From NCBI RefSeq assembly GCF_000428845.1, contig NZ_AUAS01000009.1, positions 1 to 64,000 on the forward strand: DNA of 64,000 nucleotides. Direction: 5' to 3'. The notes under the pieces were generated by a model. The model was not told the DNA's origin. It was given only the letters and a program-made list of their open reading frames with translations, and ran no database searches. The translations under genes and the position numbers were made by a program. This stretch comes from Dyadobacter alkalitolerans DSM 23607. GTDB taxonomy: Bacteria; Bacteroidota; Bacteroidia; Cytophagales; Spirosomataceae. Below are positions 33,101 to 41,080 of this stretch, piece after piece (the first letter of the stretch is position 1; each line of letters opens with the position of its first letter).

Positions 33101-33395
33101 TGCCATTCCGCAAACACGTTATATGCTGAGCGGCGCTTATGTGAGACTCAAAAACATAACGATCGGTTATACATTCCCGTCGGCAATGCTGCAAAAAATC
33201 AAGGTTTCGAGACTGCGCATTTATGCAAGCGGCGAAAACCTGGCGGAGCTTTCGCAGGTAAAAAAGTTCTTTGACCCCGAATCCATCACGGACAATGTGG
33301 ATAAAGTAGATCCATCGAAAAGGACTTCGAGCGGCTGGGGTTATGCTTATCCGTTTCAGCGGAAATTCTCATTCGGATTGGAACTGCAGTTTTAA
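30117..33395 (+). CDS. SusC/RagA-type TonB-linked outer-membrane transporter
   Basis: The 1092-residue protein has a signal peptide (about 1-35), a carboxypeptidase-regulatory repeat ('GVLPGVNVLVKGTQQGTVSD', about 50-70), the SusC motif 'LNEVVVVGYGAQKKENLSGA', and a plug domain with 'PNINIRGFTSINGGNPLILV' and 'ASSAAIYGARAAYGVILITT'. A ~22-strand barrel follows and ends in 'FSFGLELQF' with the terminal Phe. It imports a glycan, oligosaccharide or other large nutrient with energy from TonB. The SusD partner gene follows after 18 bp and a phosphodiesterase gene after that, so the nutrient may be phosphorylated. Confidence 0.95.
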   Translation: MAQNLSKLFTKHRSVCLLWLLTALLGGSALQSFAQGEVRGVIKSADGSGVLPGVNVLVKGTQQGTVSDGEGKYVLRGLQPDAVLVFSFIGYKPQEATVGKATALDITLELDAANLNEVVVVGYGAQKKENLSGAVDVVDSKMLEARPIQNVAQGLQGAVPNLNIDFVSGEPGQAPNINIRGFTSINGGNPLILVDNVPMDAAELSFIAPSDIKSISVLKDASSAAIYGARAAYGVILITTKTGTGEKMSINYSNNFSFGKPTVLPNKVIDPYIYMRLLETSTDNTPWDNVNYTASQYAWAKDRSDNPSGTDPIRLNPVDNSLYEYMGNTDWTKYFLDNFTLSQRHNISLAGKSGKATYYLSGAYDSQNGALKIAEDKFDRYTTRGKVNFQPYKWLSIGNNTSIALTERTKPFQLSIQRLYDLFPTSVDKNPDGTWANTDVGRVAAQLIEGGRSLKKDNMFQTTFNAEMSFFEDMLKFNSDFTTRRQNINTAENQSKVQIGYGPSDIREEGNNVAYRRADNVNYTVFNAYVTFNKALGFHHLNAVAGYNQESNRAEYFEAQKAGVISASLPSIGLATGEALVGEGIREWAIRGAFYRLNYIYKDKYIVEFNGRYDGSSKFPKDKRFGFFPSASAAWKVDGEEFWKPMSKVVNHFKIRGSYGLLGNQFVSEYGYIAKMGTKRGEYIVDGNVPQVVTSDTLVSPNYTWEKVTSANIGADLGFFQHKITASFDYYSRDTKGMLTQGRDLPDVLGAPEPKENAADLRTKGWELSVGYDEDFNVGGKNLRFNSKFTLGDSRSTITGFDNPNKNLTQYYKGMELGEMWGLKSDGLFQTQDEINKLDQTQIIPWGALSVVPGWPKYQDLDGNGKIEKGTTVDNAKDLSRIGNVTPRLRFGLNLGAEWNGFDFRAFFQGIGKMDYYPLNYLYWGFYQQPYAGGYAHLLDFYRGAADSDVLRGQHSQSYINAGLADANTDAKFPVLQSWLADRNLGERVDQSQGLAIPQTRYMLSGAYVRLKNITIGYTFPSAMLQKIKVSRLRIYASGENLAELSQVKKFFDPESITDNVDKVDPSKRTSSGWGYAYPFQRKFSFGLELQF

Positions 33396-33413
33396 TTTAA
33401 ATAAGATCTTAAA

Positions 33414-35219
33414 ATGAAAAAATATATTCAATTGCTGCTGGCAGCCGGTCTGCTAACCGTTGTTTCGGGCTGTAATGATGAGTTCCTGGACCGTGTTCCG
33501 CAAACGGAAATTTCAAAAGATAAATATTTTAACAGCGAGCAGGACCTCGAAACCTACATACTGGGCCTGTACGATTTCGGCGGAACTGGTATTTACGTCG
33601 ATGATGCTTCTACCGACAATGCCGCCACCACCGGCGCAACAGAGATCAAGAGCATTATGGTAGGAAACCCTTCATCGGCCACGGTCAATGCAGGTTGGGA
33701 CTGGACAGCATTACGCAACATAAATTTTTTCCTGGATAATTTCCGCAAAGCGCCGATCAGTGAGGAGGCGCTCAACCATTACGAGGGTCTCGCGCGGTTT
33801 TTCCGTGCCAGGTTTTATATGGAAAAAGTGAAGCGTTACTCCAATGTGCCCTGGTATGACCATGTGCTTGCGACCAATGACGAAGCGCTTAATAAGCCGC
33901 AGGATAACCGGGAATTTGTGATTGGTAAAATATTTGAAGACTATGCGTTTGCCGCGCAGCATGTGCGTGACGACAACCGGTCGGGTGCGGTCAACAATGC
34001 GACCGTGCTCACTTACCAGGCCCGACATGCTTTATACGAAGGCACTTTTCGTAAATATCACAGCGAGCTCAACCTGCAAGCCTCCGCAAACGGCTTTCTA
34101 CAAATTGCCAGGGATGCTGCGAAAAAAGTGATTGACAGCGGTGATTACTCGGTCCATAGCACCGGCAAACCAATGGAAGATTACGCTTCGCTATTCAATA
34201 ACACTAGTCTGGAAAGCAATGCAGAGGTGATTCTGGGCACATTTAATGAACAGGATAAGATCAATAGCGGCTGGTGGGGCGCATTTATGTTCGGGAATTA
34301 CGAAGCCAGTCCCGCCCGTGATTTGCTGCAAACGTATTTAATGAAGGACGGAACGCCTTTCACAAGCCAGGCTGGTTATGCTCTAAAGCTTTTCACTGAA
34401 GAATTCAAAAACCGAGATCCGCGCCTCTACCAAACATTCGCTTACCCAGGTTGGGAACTGGTGAATGCGACAACTTATTCGCAGGGAGCCGGGATTTATG
34501 TACAGCAGTTTGCCAAGAATCAGTCGGGTTATCATCAGCTAAAGGGTTTTGTAAATCAAAAAGATGTCGCAGTTGCCAACAGCCTGGACACACCATTGCT
34601 GCGTTATGCCGAAGTGCTGCTTACTTACGCAGAAGCCAAAGCCGAACTGAACGAGCTGACGCAAGCCGATCTGGATTTATCTGTAAATAAAGTCCGTGCC
34701 CGTGCCGGGATGCCTAAGCTGACATTGAGTGCCACAGCGGATGCCATGTTGAAATCGCAATATCCGTCCGCAACCAGCAGCACGCTGGGCGCATTGCTTG
34801 AAATCCGCCGCGAAAGGCGCGTTGAGCTGGCGATGGAAGGTTTCCGTTATGACGACCTTATGCGCTGGAATGCCGGAAAGCTCATTGAAAAAGAACCCGA
34901 AGGACTATACTTCCCCGGACTGGGCAACTACGATCTTACCGGCGATGGCGTCGTGGATGTAAAACTGATCCCCGTATCCTCAGCCATTCCGGCCGAGGCC
35001 AACAAAGAATCCAATTCGTTGGGCAAGAAGCTGATCTATTACCGCGTAGGCCCGGTTGGCAGCGATGCATCCTTTTTCCTGAAAAATGGAACCAGCGGCA
35101 CTATCGTTACCGACCCGGAAAGAGGCACATTCCGCGAACCAAAATATTATTACAGACCCGTGCCAAAGTCACAAGTAACGCTTAACCCGAATTTGAAGCA
35201 GTTTTTTGGCTGGGAGTAG
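33414..35219 (+). CDS. SusD/RagB-type surface lipoprotein
   Basis: The 601-residue protein begins with a lipoprotein signal (KKYIQLLLAAGLLTVVSGC, Cys about 20). 'EFLDRVPQTEISKDKYFNSE' follows, then the tetratricopeptide-like helical region with 'ARFFRARFYMEKVKRYSNVP', and near the end 'LLEIRRERRVELAMEGFRYD' and 'LMRWNAGK', the hallmark of the family. SusD proteins cap the SusC barrel and bind the incoming ligand. It follows the SusC gene by 18 bp on the same strand and is followed by a long palindrome. Confidence 0.95.
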   Translation: MKKYIQLLLAAGLLTVVSGCNDEFLDRVPQTEISKDKYFNSEQDLETYILGLYDFGGTGIYVDDASTDNAATTGATEIKSIMVGNPSSATVNAGWDWTALRNINFFLDNFRKAPISEEALNHYEGLARFFRARFYMEKVKRYSNVPWYDHVLATNDEALNKPQDNREFVIGKIFEDYAFAAQHVRDDNRSGAVNNATVLTYQARHALYEGTFRKYHSELNLQASANGFLQIARDAAKKVIDSGDYSVHSTGKPMEDYASLFNNTSLESNAEVILGTFNEQDKINSGWWGAFMFGNYEASPARDLLQTYLMKDGTPFTSQAGYALKLFTEEFKNRDPRLYQTFAYPGWELVNATTYSQGAGIYVQQFAKNQSGYHQLKGFVNQKDVAVANSLDTPLLRYAEVLLTYAEAKAELNELTQADLDLSVNKVRARAGMPKLTLSATADAMLKSQYPSATSSTLGALLEIRRERRVELAMEGFRYDDLMRWNAGKLIEKEPEGLYFPGLGNYDLTGDGVVDVKLIPVSSAIPAEANKESNSLGKKLIYYRVGPVGSDASFFLKNGTSGTIVTDPERGTFREPKYYYRPVPKSQVTLNPNLKQFFGWE

Positions 35220-35261
35220 TTAATATAGTAGTTAAATTGAGCGTGTGAAAAGTCACCAGCT

Positions 35262-35336
35262 CTGTCACCCTGAGCGGAGTCGAAGGGGCGTTACTGCCAA
35301 GTAGTAACGCCCCTTCGGCTCCGCTCAGGGTGACAG
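35262..35336. repeat. Long palindromic repeat, copy 1
   Basis: Two 34-bp arms (35262-35295 and 35303-35336) are inverted copies with one mismatch and a 7-base loop. The arm starts CTGTCACCCTGAGCGGAG and ends GGCGTTACT. It lies between the SusD gene and the phosphodiesterase gene. A second member of the same family is at 41662-41739. The type resembles dispersed palindromes (CCTGAGCGNAGTCGAAGG) common in intergenic regions of Bacteroidota. As RNA it would form a very stable hairpin that could terminate or protect mRNA. Confidence 0.85.
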
Positions 35337-35397
35337 GGGAACTGACAAACCACATTAAAACAAACAAAAACCGAACAACCCATAACCCACAATCCCA

Positions 35398-36648
35398 ATG
35401 TCCCATAAACAAGCCATCTCCATAATCCTGATCCTATTCCTCGTCCACCAGACCGCTGCGCAAAACAAGAACAAATCCCTCTTCATCATCGTGGATGGTA
35501 TTTCATATGAGCAGTTGAAAAAAGTGGCGACGCCTAATCTGGACGCGATTGCGAAAGTGGGAGGGATGACGCGGGCCTATGTGGGGGGTGAGAAAAAGAC
35601 TTATTCACAAACGCCGACGATTTCGGCGGTAGGTTACAATAGCCTGCTAACCGGCACCTGGGTGAACAAGCATAACGTCTGGGATAACGACATTAAGGCA
35701 CCCAATTACCATTACTGGACTATTTTCAGGTTTTTCCGTGAATCCTATCCTGCCAAAAAAACCGCCATTTTTTCCACCTGGCTTGACAACCGCACGAAGC
35801 TGATCGGGACGGGCTTGCCCGAAACGGGAAAGATGAAGATGGATTACTTTTTCGATGGTTTCGAGCTCGATACCATTAACTTCCCGCACGATAAAGGCGC
35901 ACAATTTATCAGCAAGATCGACGGGAAAGTTGTGGACGAAGCTGCTGCCAACATCAAAAGTGAAGCGCCGGACCTTTCCTGGGTTTACCTGGAATTCACG
36001 GACGATATGGGCCATCGCTATGGCAATAGTCCGCAGTTTTTTGATGCTGTAAAAAGAATGGATGCGCAAATGGGCCAGCTCTGGGAAGCGGTGAACGAAA
36101 GAGAGAGCAAGCATGGTGAAAACTGGCAGCTATTTATCACTACGGATCACGGAAGGGGAGAGCCGGCAGGAAAGGACCACGGCGGCCAGTCCGACGCCGA
36201 GCGCAGCACCTGGATTGTTACGAATGCTAAAGAACTCAACACTTATTTTACTAAATCTGCACAAAACAAGCAGATTCCGGCTATCGTGGACATTATGCCT
36301 ACCATGGCACGGCATCTGGATCTGAAAATCCCCAAAGAGCAACGTTTCGAGCTGGACGGCATCCCTTTAACAGGCAAAATATCCATCACCGATCTGGCTT
36401 TAAAGAAAGAATCGGACAACATTCTTGTAAGCTGGCTGCCGCAGGAAAAAGATGGCGAGGTGAAGATCTGGCTTGCCGTAACCAACAGATTCGAAACCGG
36501 CGGTAGTGACCTTTACATGCTCATGAGACAACTCCCCGTGTCAGAAGGAAAGGCATCATTAGATATCAGCAAATTCCCGAAAGGATTTTACAAGGTGGTT
36601 GTCGAAGGCAAATACAATGTGGTTAACCGCTGGATTGTAGAGCAGTAA
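35398..36648 (+). CDS. Alkaline-phosphatase-superfamily phosphodiesterase, secreted
   Basis: The 416-residue protein has a signal peptide (about 1-21, ending QTAAQ) and the two-metal site of nucleotide pyrophosphatase/phosphodiesterases: 'LFIIVDGISYEQL' (metal Asp), the nucleophile Thr in 'YSQTPTISAVGYNSLLTG', 'EFTDDMGHRYG' (Asp and His) and 'FITTDHGRG' followed by 'DHGGQSDAERSTW' (Asp-His and His). It is expected to hydrolyse phosphomono- or diesters in the periplasm. It is the third gene of the SusC/SusD locus, separated from SusD by a 178-bp gap with a palindrome, which suggests that the imported compound carries phosphate. Confidence 0.9.
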   Translation: MSHKQAISIILILFLVHQTAAQNKNKSLFIIVDGISYEQLKKVATPNLDAIAKVGGMTRAYVGGEKKTYSQTPTISAVGYNSLLTGTWVNKHNVWDNDIKAPNYHYWTIFRFFRESYPAKKTAIFSTWLDNRTKLIGTGLPETGKMKMDYFFDGFELDTINFPHDKGAQFISKIDGKVVDEAAANIKSEAPDLSWVYLEFTDDMGHRYGNSPQFFDAVKRMDAQMGQLWEAVNERESKHGENWQLFITTDHGRGEPAGKDHGGQSDAERSTWIVTNAKELNTYFTKSAQNKQIPAIVDIMPTMARHLDLKIPKEQRFELDGIPLTGKISITDLALKKESDNILVSWLPQEKDGEVKIWLAVTNRFETGGSDLYMLMRQLPVSEGKASLDISKFPKGFYKVVVEGKYNVVNRWIVEQ

Positions 36649-36683
36649 ACCCGAATGTTTCGCCTTTTTTTACGCATTAAACC

Positions 36684-37355
36684 TTACTTCCCGGTCTCAG
36701 AATTTGGTGCATCCACTGGTTTTGATTCCGGGGAGCCTTTCTGGCGAAGGAAAATAGTCAATATTACAATGCTGGCGATAGACAGGAATTCGCTCTGCCA
36801 GTTTTGGAATGTTTCAAACCAGAAGGTGGCCTGCAGCAGATAATCACCAATCGAATCTTTTGCCTGCCCGAGTAAAACCTGCTGCTCATTATGGTCCACC
36901 CAGCTTCCATACAAGTGCAGCCCCCAACTGATGATAAACAGAATCCCGAACACCAGGGACAGTGAATTTTCATAAAGCTTCAATATAAATCCGCCTCTTC
37001 GGACCGGCCAGGGCGCATCCGGTCCCGGCTTAGGCTCACGATCCACTTCTTCCGGCTCATCAAGGGATTTCGATTCAGCGGAACCTTGCTGGCGAAGTCC
37101 TACCGTAAGTATTACGTAAAGGGCCATTTGCAAAAACTCACTTTCAAAATTTTCGAATGTTGCAGAAATGAAATGCCCTGTCTGAAGATAGCTGAGGAAG
37201 CTGATTGCCGCTGCCTGTTCCTGTTCAAGCTCTGAGTTGTGTTCGTGCCAGCCGGTTACGGCCTGCGCACAGAGCGTTATAATAAATAGAGCCACAAAAA
37301 GAAGGCCTAAGCCGTTTCTGTATAAAAATGAATGCTGCTTGTTGGCCTGGCCCAT
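36684..37355 (-). CDS. DUF6766-like membrane protein with internal duplication
   Basis: The start at 37355 gives 223 residues beginning MGQANKQHSFLYRNGLGLLF. The protein is two similar halves, each with a hydrophobic helix ('GLLFVALFIITLCAQAV', 'SLVFGILFIISWGLHLYGSW'), a charged loop with Glu/Gln, 'F(E/Q)N(F/W)(E/Q)SEFL', a second helix ('LYVILTVGLRQQGSAESK', 'SIVILTIFLRQKGSPESK') and an acidic tail. The repeat of 'LRQ(Q/K)GS.ESK.(L/V)D.P' makes the duplication obvious. It has four membrane helices in total. No function is known. Confidence 0.75.
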   Translation of the reverse strand: MGQANKQHSFLYRNGLGLLFVALFIITLCAQAVTGWHEHNSELEQEQAAAISFLSYLQTGHFISATFENFESEFLQMALYVILTVGLRQQGSAESKSLDEPEEVDREPKPGPDAPWPVRRGGFILKLYENSLSLVFGILFIISWGLHLYGSWVDHNEQQVLLGQAKDSIGDYLLQATFWFETFQNWQSEFLSIASIVILTIFLRQKGSPESKPVDAPNSETGK

Positions 37356-37515
37356 GTGTGTTCGGTATATAAAGGTTAAATTCTTTTCACATTCGTAAAA
37401 TAGCGGCATATCAAAAAGTTTGCCAGTACTTCTGCAAGTTTTAAATATTGCTTTGGGAAAGCCATCTCAGTGGCACTGTTTTTTACCAAAGCGGTCTTAT
37501 TAACCAATATAATGC

Positions 37516-38100
37516 ATGCAGTATTTGGAAACCCCTCCCGCCAAAGCCATTTTCCTGGACAAAGATGGGACGCTTGTAAAAGACGTTCCCTATAATGTTG
37601 ATCCTGCACGAGTAACATTCGAACCGGGAGTTTTTGAAGGCCTTGGTGCGTTGCAGGAAGAGGGATTCAAACTTGTGATCATTTCCAATCAATCCGGGCT
37701 TGCCTTACAAAAGTTTTCTCAAAGTCAATTGAACGAGCTGATCGACCATTTCAACTTCATTTTCGAGCAGAACGGGCTTGCACTTTCCGGGTTTTACTAT
37801 TGCCCGCATGCGCCGTCAGAAGGCAGTGAAACCTGTACATGCCGCAAGCCGCAGCCTGGTTTATTATTTCAAGCAGCAGAAAACTTGAACATTGACCTCG
37901 CACAATCCTGGATGATCGGGGACATTCTCAATGATGTAGAGGCGGGTAACCGTGCTGGTTGCCGAAGCATTTTAATCAATAACGGAAATGAAACGGAATG
38001 GCTGAAAGGCCCTTTCCGGGAGCCCGATTATACCACCCCTTACTTCCTGGATGCCGCAAGCCACATTATTACAAACAAAAACACCATTGCCCATGCCTGA
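37516..38100 (+). CDS. gmhB: D-glycero-D-manno-heptose 1,7-bisphosphate 7-phosphatase family HAD
   Basis: The 194-residue HAD phosphatase has motif I 'FLDKDGTLV' (about residues 12-20), motif II 'VIISNQSG', the GmhB zinc loop 'YYCPHAPSEGSETCTCRKP' with its C-x-H...C-x-C ligands, and motif IV 'MIGDILNDVEAG'. GmhB removes the 7-phosphate from heptose 1,7-bisphosphate on the way to ADP-heptose or GDP-heptose for lipopolysaccharide and surface glycans. The next gene is a GT9 heptosyltransferase-type enzyme overlapping by 8 bp, which agrees with this pathway. Histidinol-phosphate phosphatases share the fold, so the precise substrate is inferred. Confidence 0.85.
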   Translation: MQYLETPPAKAIFLDKDGTLVKDVPYNVDPARVTFEPGVFEGLGALQEEGFKLVIISNQSGLALQKFSQSQLNELIDHFNFIFEQNGLALSGFYYCPHAPSEGSETCTCRKPQPGLLFQAAENLNIDLAQSWMIGDILNDVEAGNRAGCRSILINNGNETEWLKGPFREPDYTTPYFLDAASHIITNKNTIAHA

Positions 38101-39184
38101 GCAAACATTTGAAAACATACTTTGCATCCGGGCCGATAATATGGGTGACGTCATCATGACCGCACCCGCCATTCGCGCATTGAAAGAGACATTCGGAAGT
38201 CGCATAACCCTGCTCACCTCAAAAGCGGGCTCGCTCATCGGGCCTTATTTGGATTGCATCGATGACCTGATCGTATCCGACCTGCCCTGGGTGCAGAGTG
38301 CCGGCAGCAGCAGCGGTGCATTGGCTGCGGGAATTGATGAGTTAAAAAGCAGGAATTTTGATGCAGCTATCATTTTTACCGTTTACAGTCAAAGCGCGCT
38401 GCCAGCCGCAATGCTCGTGTATATGGCCGATATCCCTGTGCGCCTGGCTTATGCGCGGGAAAATCCTTATCAACTGCTCACACATTGGCTCCCAGATCCG
38501 GAGCCTTATCAGCAAATATCCCATCAGGTTAAGCGTGATCTTGACCTGGTTGCCCAATTGGGAGCCGCTACCGCGGACGACCGCCTTTTACTCGGGATCG
38601 AACCTTTGGAGCGGGCTTCCTTATTTCGTAAACTTTCTACTGTGACCAGTTCTTTGGAGCGGCCATACATGATACTGCATCCGGGTGTGTCCGAAGCGAA
38701 AAGAGAATACCCGACGGAATATTGGATAGAAGCGGGAAAGCAGATTGCGGAAAAATATGGTTTGCAGATCTTCATAACCGGATCTGGTGCTGAGCAGGAA
38801 CTGGCCGAAATGATCAGCCTGGGAATCGGGAAACCGGCAGTGTCGGTTGCGGGAATGCTTTCAATAGGGGAATTTGCAGCGCTTATCGGGCAGGCAACCT
38901 GCGTCGTTTCCGTTAATACTGCAACAATCCACATAGCAGCGGCAATGCAAACGCCCCAGGTTGTTTTGTATGCTGAAACCAACCCGCAACACACGCCGTG
39001 GAAGTCGGATCACAGGATTTTATCATTCTCGGTTCCCGCCCATTTGCAAAGCCGTAACACCGTCATTCAATATGTTTCAAAAAAACTATACACCGAACAC
39101 ATTCCTTATCCCACGCCGGAAATGATTTTATCTGCGCTCGAAACCTTAATCCCTGAAAGTGACATCAGAGTGGGAAACGCTTAA
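38093..39184 (+). CDS. Glycosyltransferase family 9 (heptosyltransferase-like)
   Basis: I place the start at 38093, giving 363 residues from MPEQTFENILCIRADNMGDV; an earlier in-frame ATG lies inside gmhB. The N-terminal Rossmann domain begins with 'ILCIRADNMGDVIMTAPAIR', the GT9 signature. The C-terminal domain has 'YMILHPGVSEAKREYPTEYW', 'FITGSGAEQELAEMI', and 'VVSVNTATIHIAAAMQTPQV', the nucleotide-sugar site with its T/S-x-x-x-H-x-A-x-A core. GT9 enzymes add heptose from ADP-heptose to lipopolysaccharide at the cytoplasmic face. Overlap with gmhB shows that the two are co-translated. Its last 39 bp overlap the end of the convergent response-regulator gene. Confidence 0.9.
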   Translation: MPEQTFENILCIRADNMGDVIMTAPAIRALKETFGSRITLLTSKAGSLIGPYLDCIDDLIVSDLPWVQSAGSSSGALAAGIDELKSRNFDAAIIFTVYSQSALPAAMLVYMADIPVRLAYARENPYQLLTHWLPDPEPYQQISHQVKRDLDLVAQLGAATADDRLLLGIEPLERASLFRKLSTVTSSLERPYMILHPGVSEAKREYPTEYWIEAGKQIAEKYGLQIFITGSGAEQELAEMISLGIGKPAVSVAGMLSIGEFAALIGQATCVVSVNTATIHIAAAMQTPQVVLYAETNPQHTPWKSDHRILSFSVPAHLQSRNTVIQYVSKKLYTEHIPYPTPEMILSALETLIPESDIRVGNA

Positions 39185-39625
39185 CTGGTTATTTCGATCC
39201 ACCGTTCTCAGAAAAAACTTGCATACAGAATGCAATGTCGATTTCATCAGCTCGTGTTCAATCGGTTTGATCACATAAGCATCCGCGCCGCGCTTGTAAC
39301 ATTGTATAATCTTTTCTTCCGAGTTATCGCTGCTCATTACTACCACAGGAATGTCTTTGAGATGAACGTGCTCCGGCTTGGAAGGCTGTTTGAGCAGCGT
39401 AAGAAGCTGCATTCCGCTCATGCCCGGCATATTTAGATCGAGAATGATAAGCCCGGGAAACAGGTGATTATCATGGCGCTGCGATAAAGCATCGAGATGG
39501 CGGTACAGGGACCGGCCATCTTCGAAAAACTTTACACGATACGATTTATCAAACTGTTTGAAAATATTATAAAGCAAAAAATGTAAATCCGGGTTATCGT
39601 CTACTATAAATAATTCGGTGTCCAT
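39146..39625 (-). CDS. Stand-alone response regulator
   Basis: From the ATG at 39625 the protein has 159 residues, essentially one receiver domain: acidic pair in 'LFIVDDNPDLHFLLY', phospho-acceptor Asp in 'GLIILDLNMPGMSGMQLL', Ser in 'VVVMSSDNSEEKI' and Lys in 'ADAYVIKPIEHELM'. No DNA-binding or enzymatic output is attached, so it works by protein contacts, as CheY-like regulators do. No histidine kinase gene is in the window. A TTG or ATG further upstream is not needed. Its C-terminal ~12 codons overlap the glycosyltransferase gene on the other strand. Confidence 0.88.
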   Translation of the reverse strand: MDTELFIVDDNPDLHFLLYNIFKQFDKSYRVKFFEDGRSLYRHLDALSQRHDNHLFPGLIILDLNMPGMSGMQLLTLLKQPSKPEHVHLKDIPVVVMSSDNSEEKIIQCYKRGADAYVIKPIEHELMKSTLHSVCKFFLRTVDRNNQLSVSHSDVTFRD

Positions 39626-39746
39626 ACTAATGATTCCCCTGGTTATTGTTTTAATGTATTGCCAAGAAGTATTATGCAAATTCCATTAAAAGTATGCCCG
39701 GACTCCTGGATCGCCGGGCTGCATTTTTCAGTTAGGAACAAAACTG

Positions 39747-40712
39747 TCAGACAAGGTGCGGAATGACATTTTTTCCGAATTTCTCTATAAAAAGCGCTTG
39801 TTCCAGATTTACATTGTGCAGGTAAAGGTGCGTAACTCCTGTCGCAATGTCCTGCGAAAGCCATTCCGTGTGCTGGTCGAGGCTGTCCGACACTCTTACT
39901 GCCTGCAACATATCTTCCGGCCGGACCATTAAGCCGGTAGAATCAAAACCTGCCGGGGAACGGATGTCGGCAAGAAGGGAGGATGGGAAGACATTGTTCC
40001 GCCATTGCTGGTGCGCGCCCAACAATGCTCTTTCAAGGGTAACATCATAGGACAGCTGCACTTTCAGGTAAACAGGCTTTCCTTCTCCGCCTCCCCGGTG
40101 AAATGCTTCCACCATCCGGGCCAGCTCCGCGGGCGGCCGCGACGTTGTGATCATGCCATCCGCCCATCCGCCGACCCATTCAGCCGTTTGCTCCGTAATT
40201 GCGGCACCGATGACATCAGGCATGTATCCCGGCAACGTATAGAGCTTCGCGTCGTAAACATTAATCAATCCGTTATTTGTAACGGTTTCGCCTGCCCACA
40301 AGGCACGCATAATGTCCACAGACTCTTTCAGGCGCTGGTTGCGTTCCATTTTGGAAGGCCACTTTTCGCCATTGATATGTTCATTTAAAAACTGGCCGCT
40401 CCCCGTCGCGATCCAGAAACGGCGCGGGAACATTTCGCAAAGGGTAGCCACCGCTTGCGCAATAATGGCAGGATGATAACGCTGCCCGGGTGCATTAACA
40501 ATCCCAAAACTAAGATTGGTCGCCTGCATTGCAGCTCCCAGCCAGCTCCATGCAAATCCGCTTTCACCCTGGGCTTCGCTCCAGGGGTAAAAATGGTCGG
40601 AACTGAGCGCGGTTGTAAATCCTGCGGCCTGCGCCAGCTGCACAAACTCGGTAAGCTGACTGGGTCTGAATTGTTCGTGGGAAGCGTGGTAACCTATCTG
40701 GATATCTTTCAT
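39747..40712 (-). CDS. LLM-class flavin-dependent oxidoreductase
   Basis: The 321-residue protein has the TIM-barrel layout of bacterial luciferase-like monooxygenases: 'QIGYHASHEQFRPSQLTEFV' at the start, 'FTTALSSDHFYPW', 'GFAWSWLGAAMQATNLSFG', 'RFWIATGSGQFLNEHING' and 'LPDVIGAAITEQTAEW'-like segments near mid-protein. The pattern 'SSDHFYPW..AQG.SGF.WSWLGAA' is that of the subfamily called non-F420 flavinoid oxidoreductases (TIGR03885-like). It would use FMN or FAD; the substrate is unknown. It is transcribed alone. Confidence 0.88.
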   Translation of the reverse strand: MKDIQIGYHASHEQFRPSQLTEFVQLAQAAGFTTALSSDHFYPWSEAQGESGFAWSWLGAAMQATNLSFGIVNAPGQRYHPAIIAQAVATLCEMFPRRFWIATGSGQFLNEHINGEKWPSKMERNQRLKESVDIMRALWAGETVTNNGLINVYDAKLYTLPGYMPDVIGAAITEQTAEWVGGWADGMITTSRPPAELARMVEAFHRGGGEGKPVYLKVQLSYDVTLERALLGAHQQWRNNVFPSSLLADIRSPAGFDSTGLMVRPEDMLQAVRVSDSLDQHTEWLSQDIATGVTHLYLHNVNLEQALFIEKFGKNVIPHLV

Positions 40713-41080
40713 GCCGGTCTGTATTTTTGGTTTAATCTTGCATTTTTATCAGTTCGGGAAAGTTGCAATTAAAAATCGTTCCACAACTTTTGGGAGTAAG
40801 TCTCTGGCATGGATTTTTTTAACTGGCCCCGCGAAAATTGCATTAAATGTGCCTTCACCGTAACCGCATCGATTCATTCCCGACCATTACCATGACATTA
40901 GCCGGAAAAGGCTTAAAACTCGCAGGCCACAGTTCCTACCAGCGACTAACAACGGCTTTGCACAAACTGTTAGGCTCGTCCGACAGCGCCTCGCAAGTCT
41001 CATATGGATAAGCAGATCGACGGCATGGAATTGGCATGGTTTGTTTAACATTCAAAATTCAAATCTTAAACTGAGAAACT
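40713..41080. other. Intergenic region with two tiny unsupported ORFs
   Basis: The 368-bp gap lies between divergent genes. A 28-codon frame ending at 40895 overlaps a 39-codon frame (40892-41011) by ATGA, but neither has a recognisable domain. It otherwise holds the promoter of the DUF937 gene; no TAnnTTTG match is present close to 41081. Confidence 0.4.

Noticed and set aside
35182-35412. 76-codon minus-strand frame across the palindrome at 35262
   Set aside because: It is produced by the palindromic repeat and has no homology; inverted repeats of this family often give open frames by chance.
40892-41011. 39-codon frame with ATGA overlap to a 28-codon frame
   Set aside because: Both are too short and featureless to support; the overlap may be coincidence.
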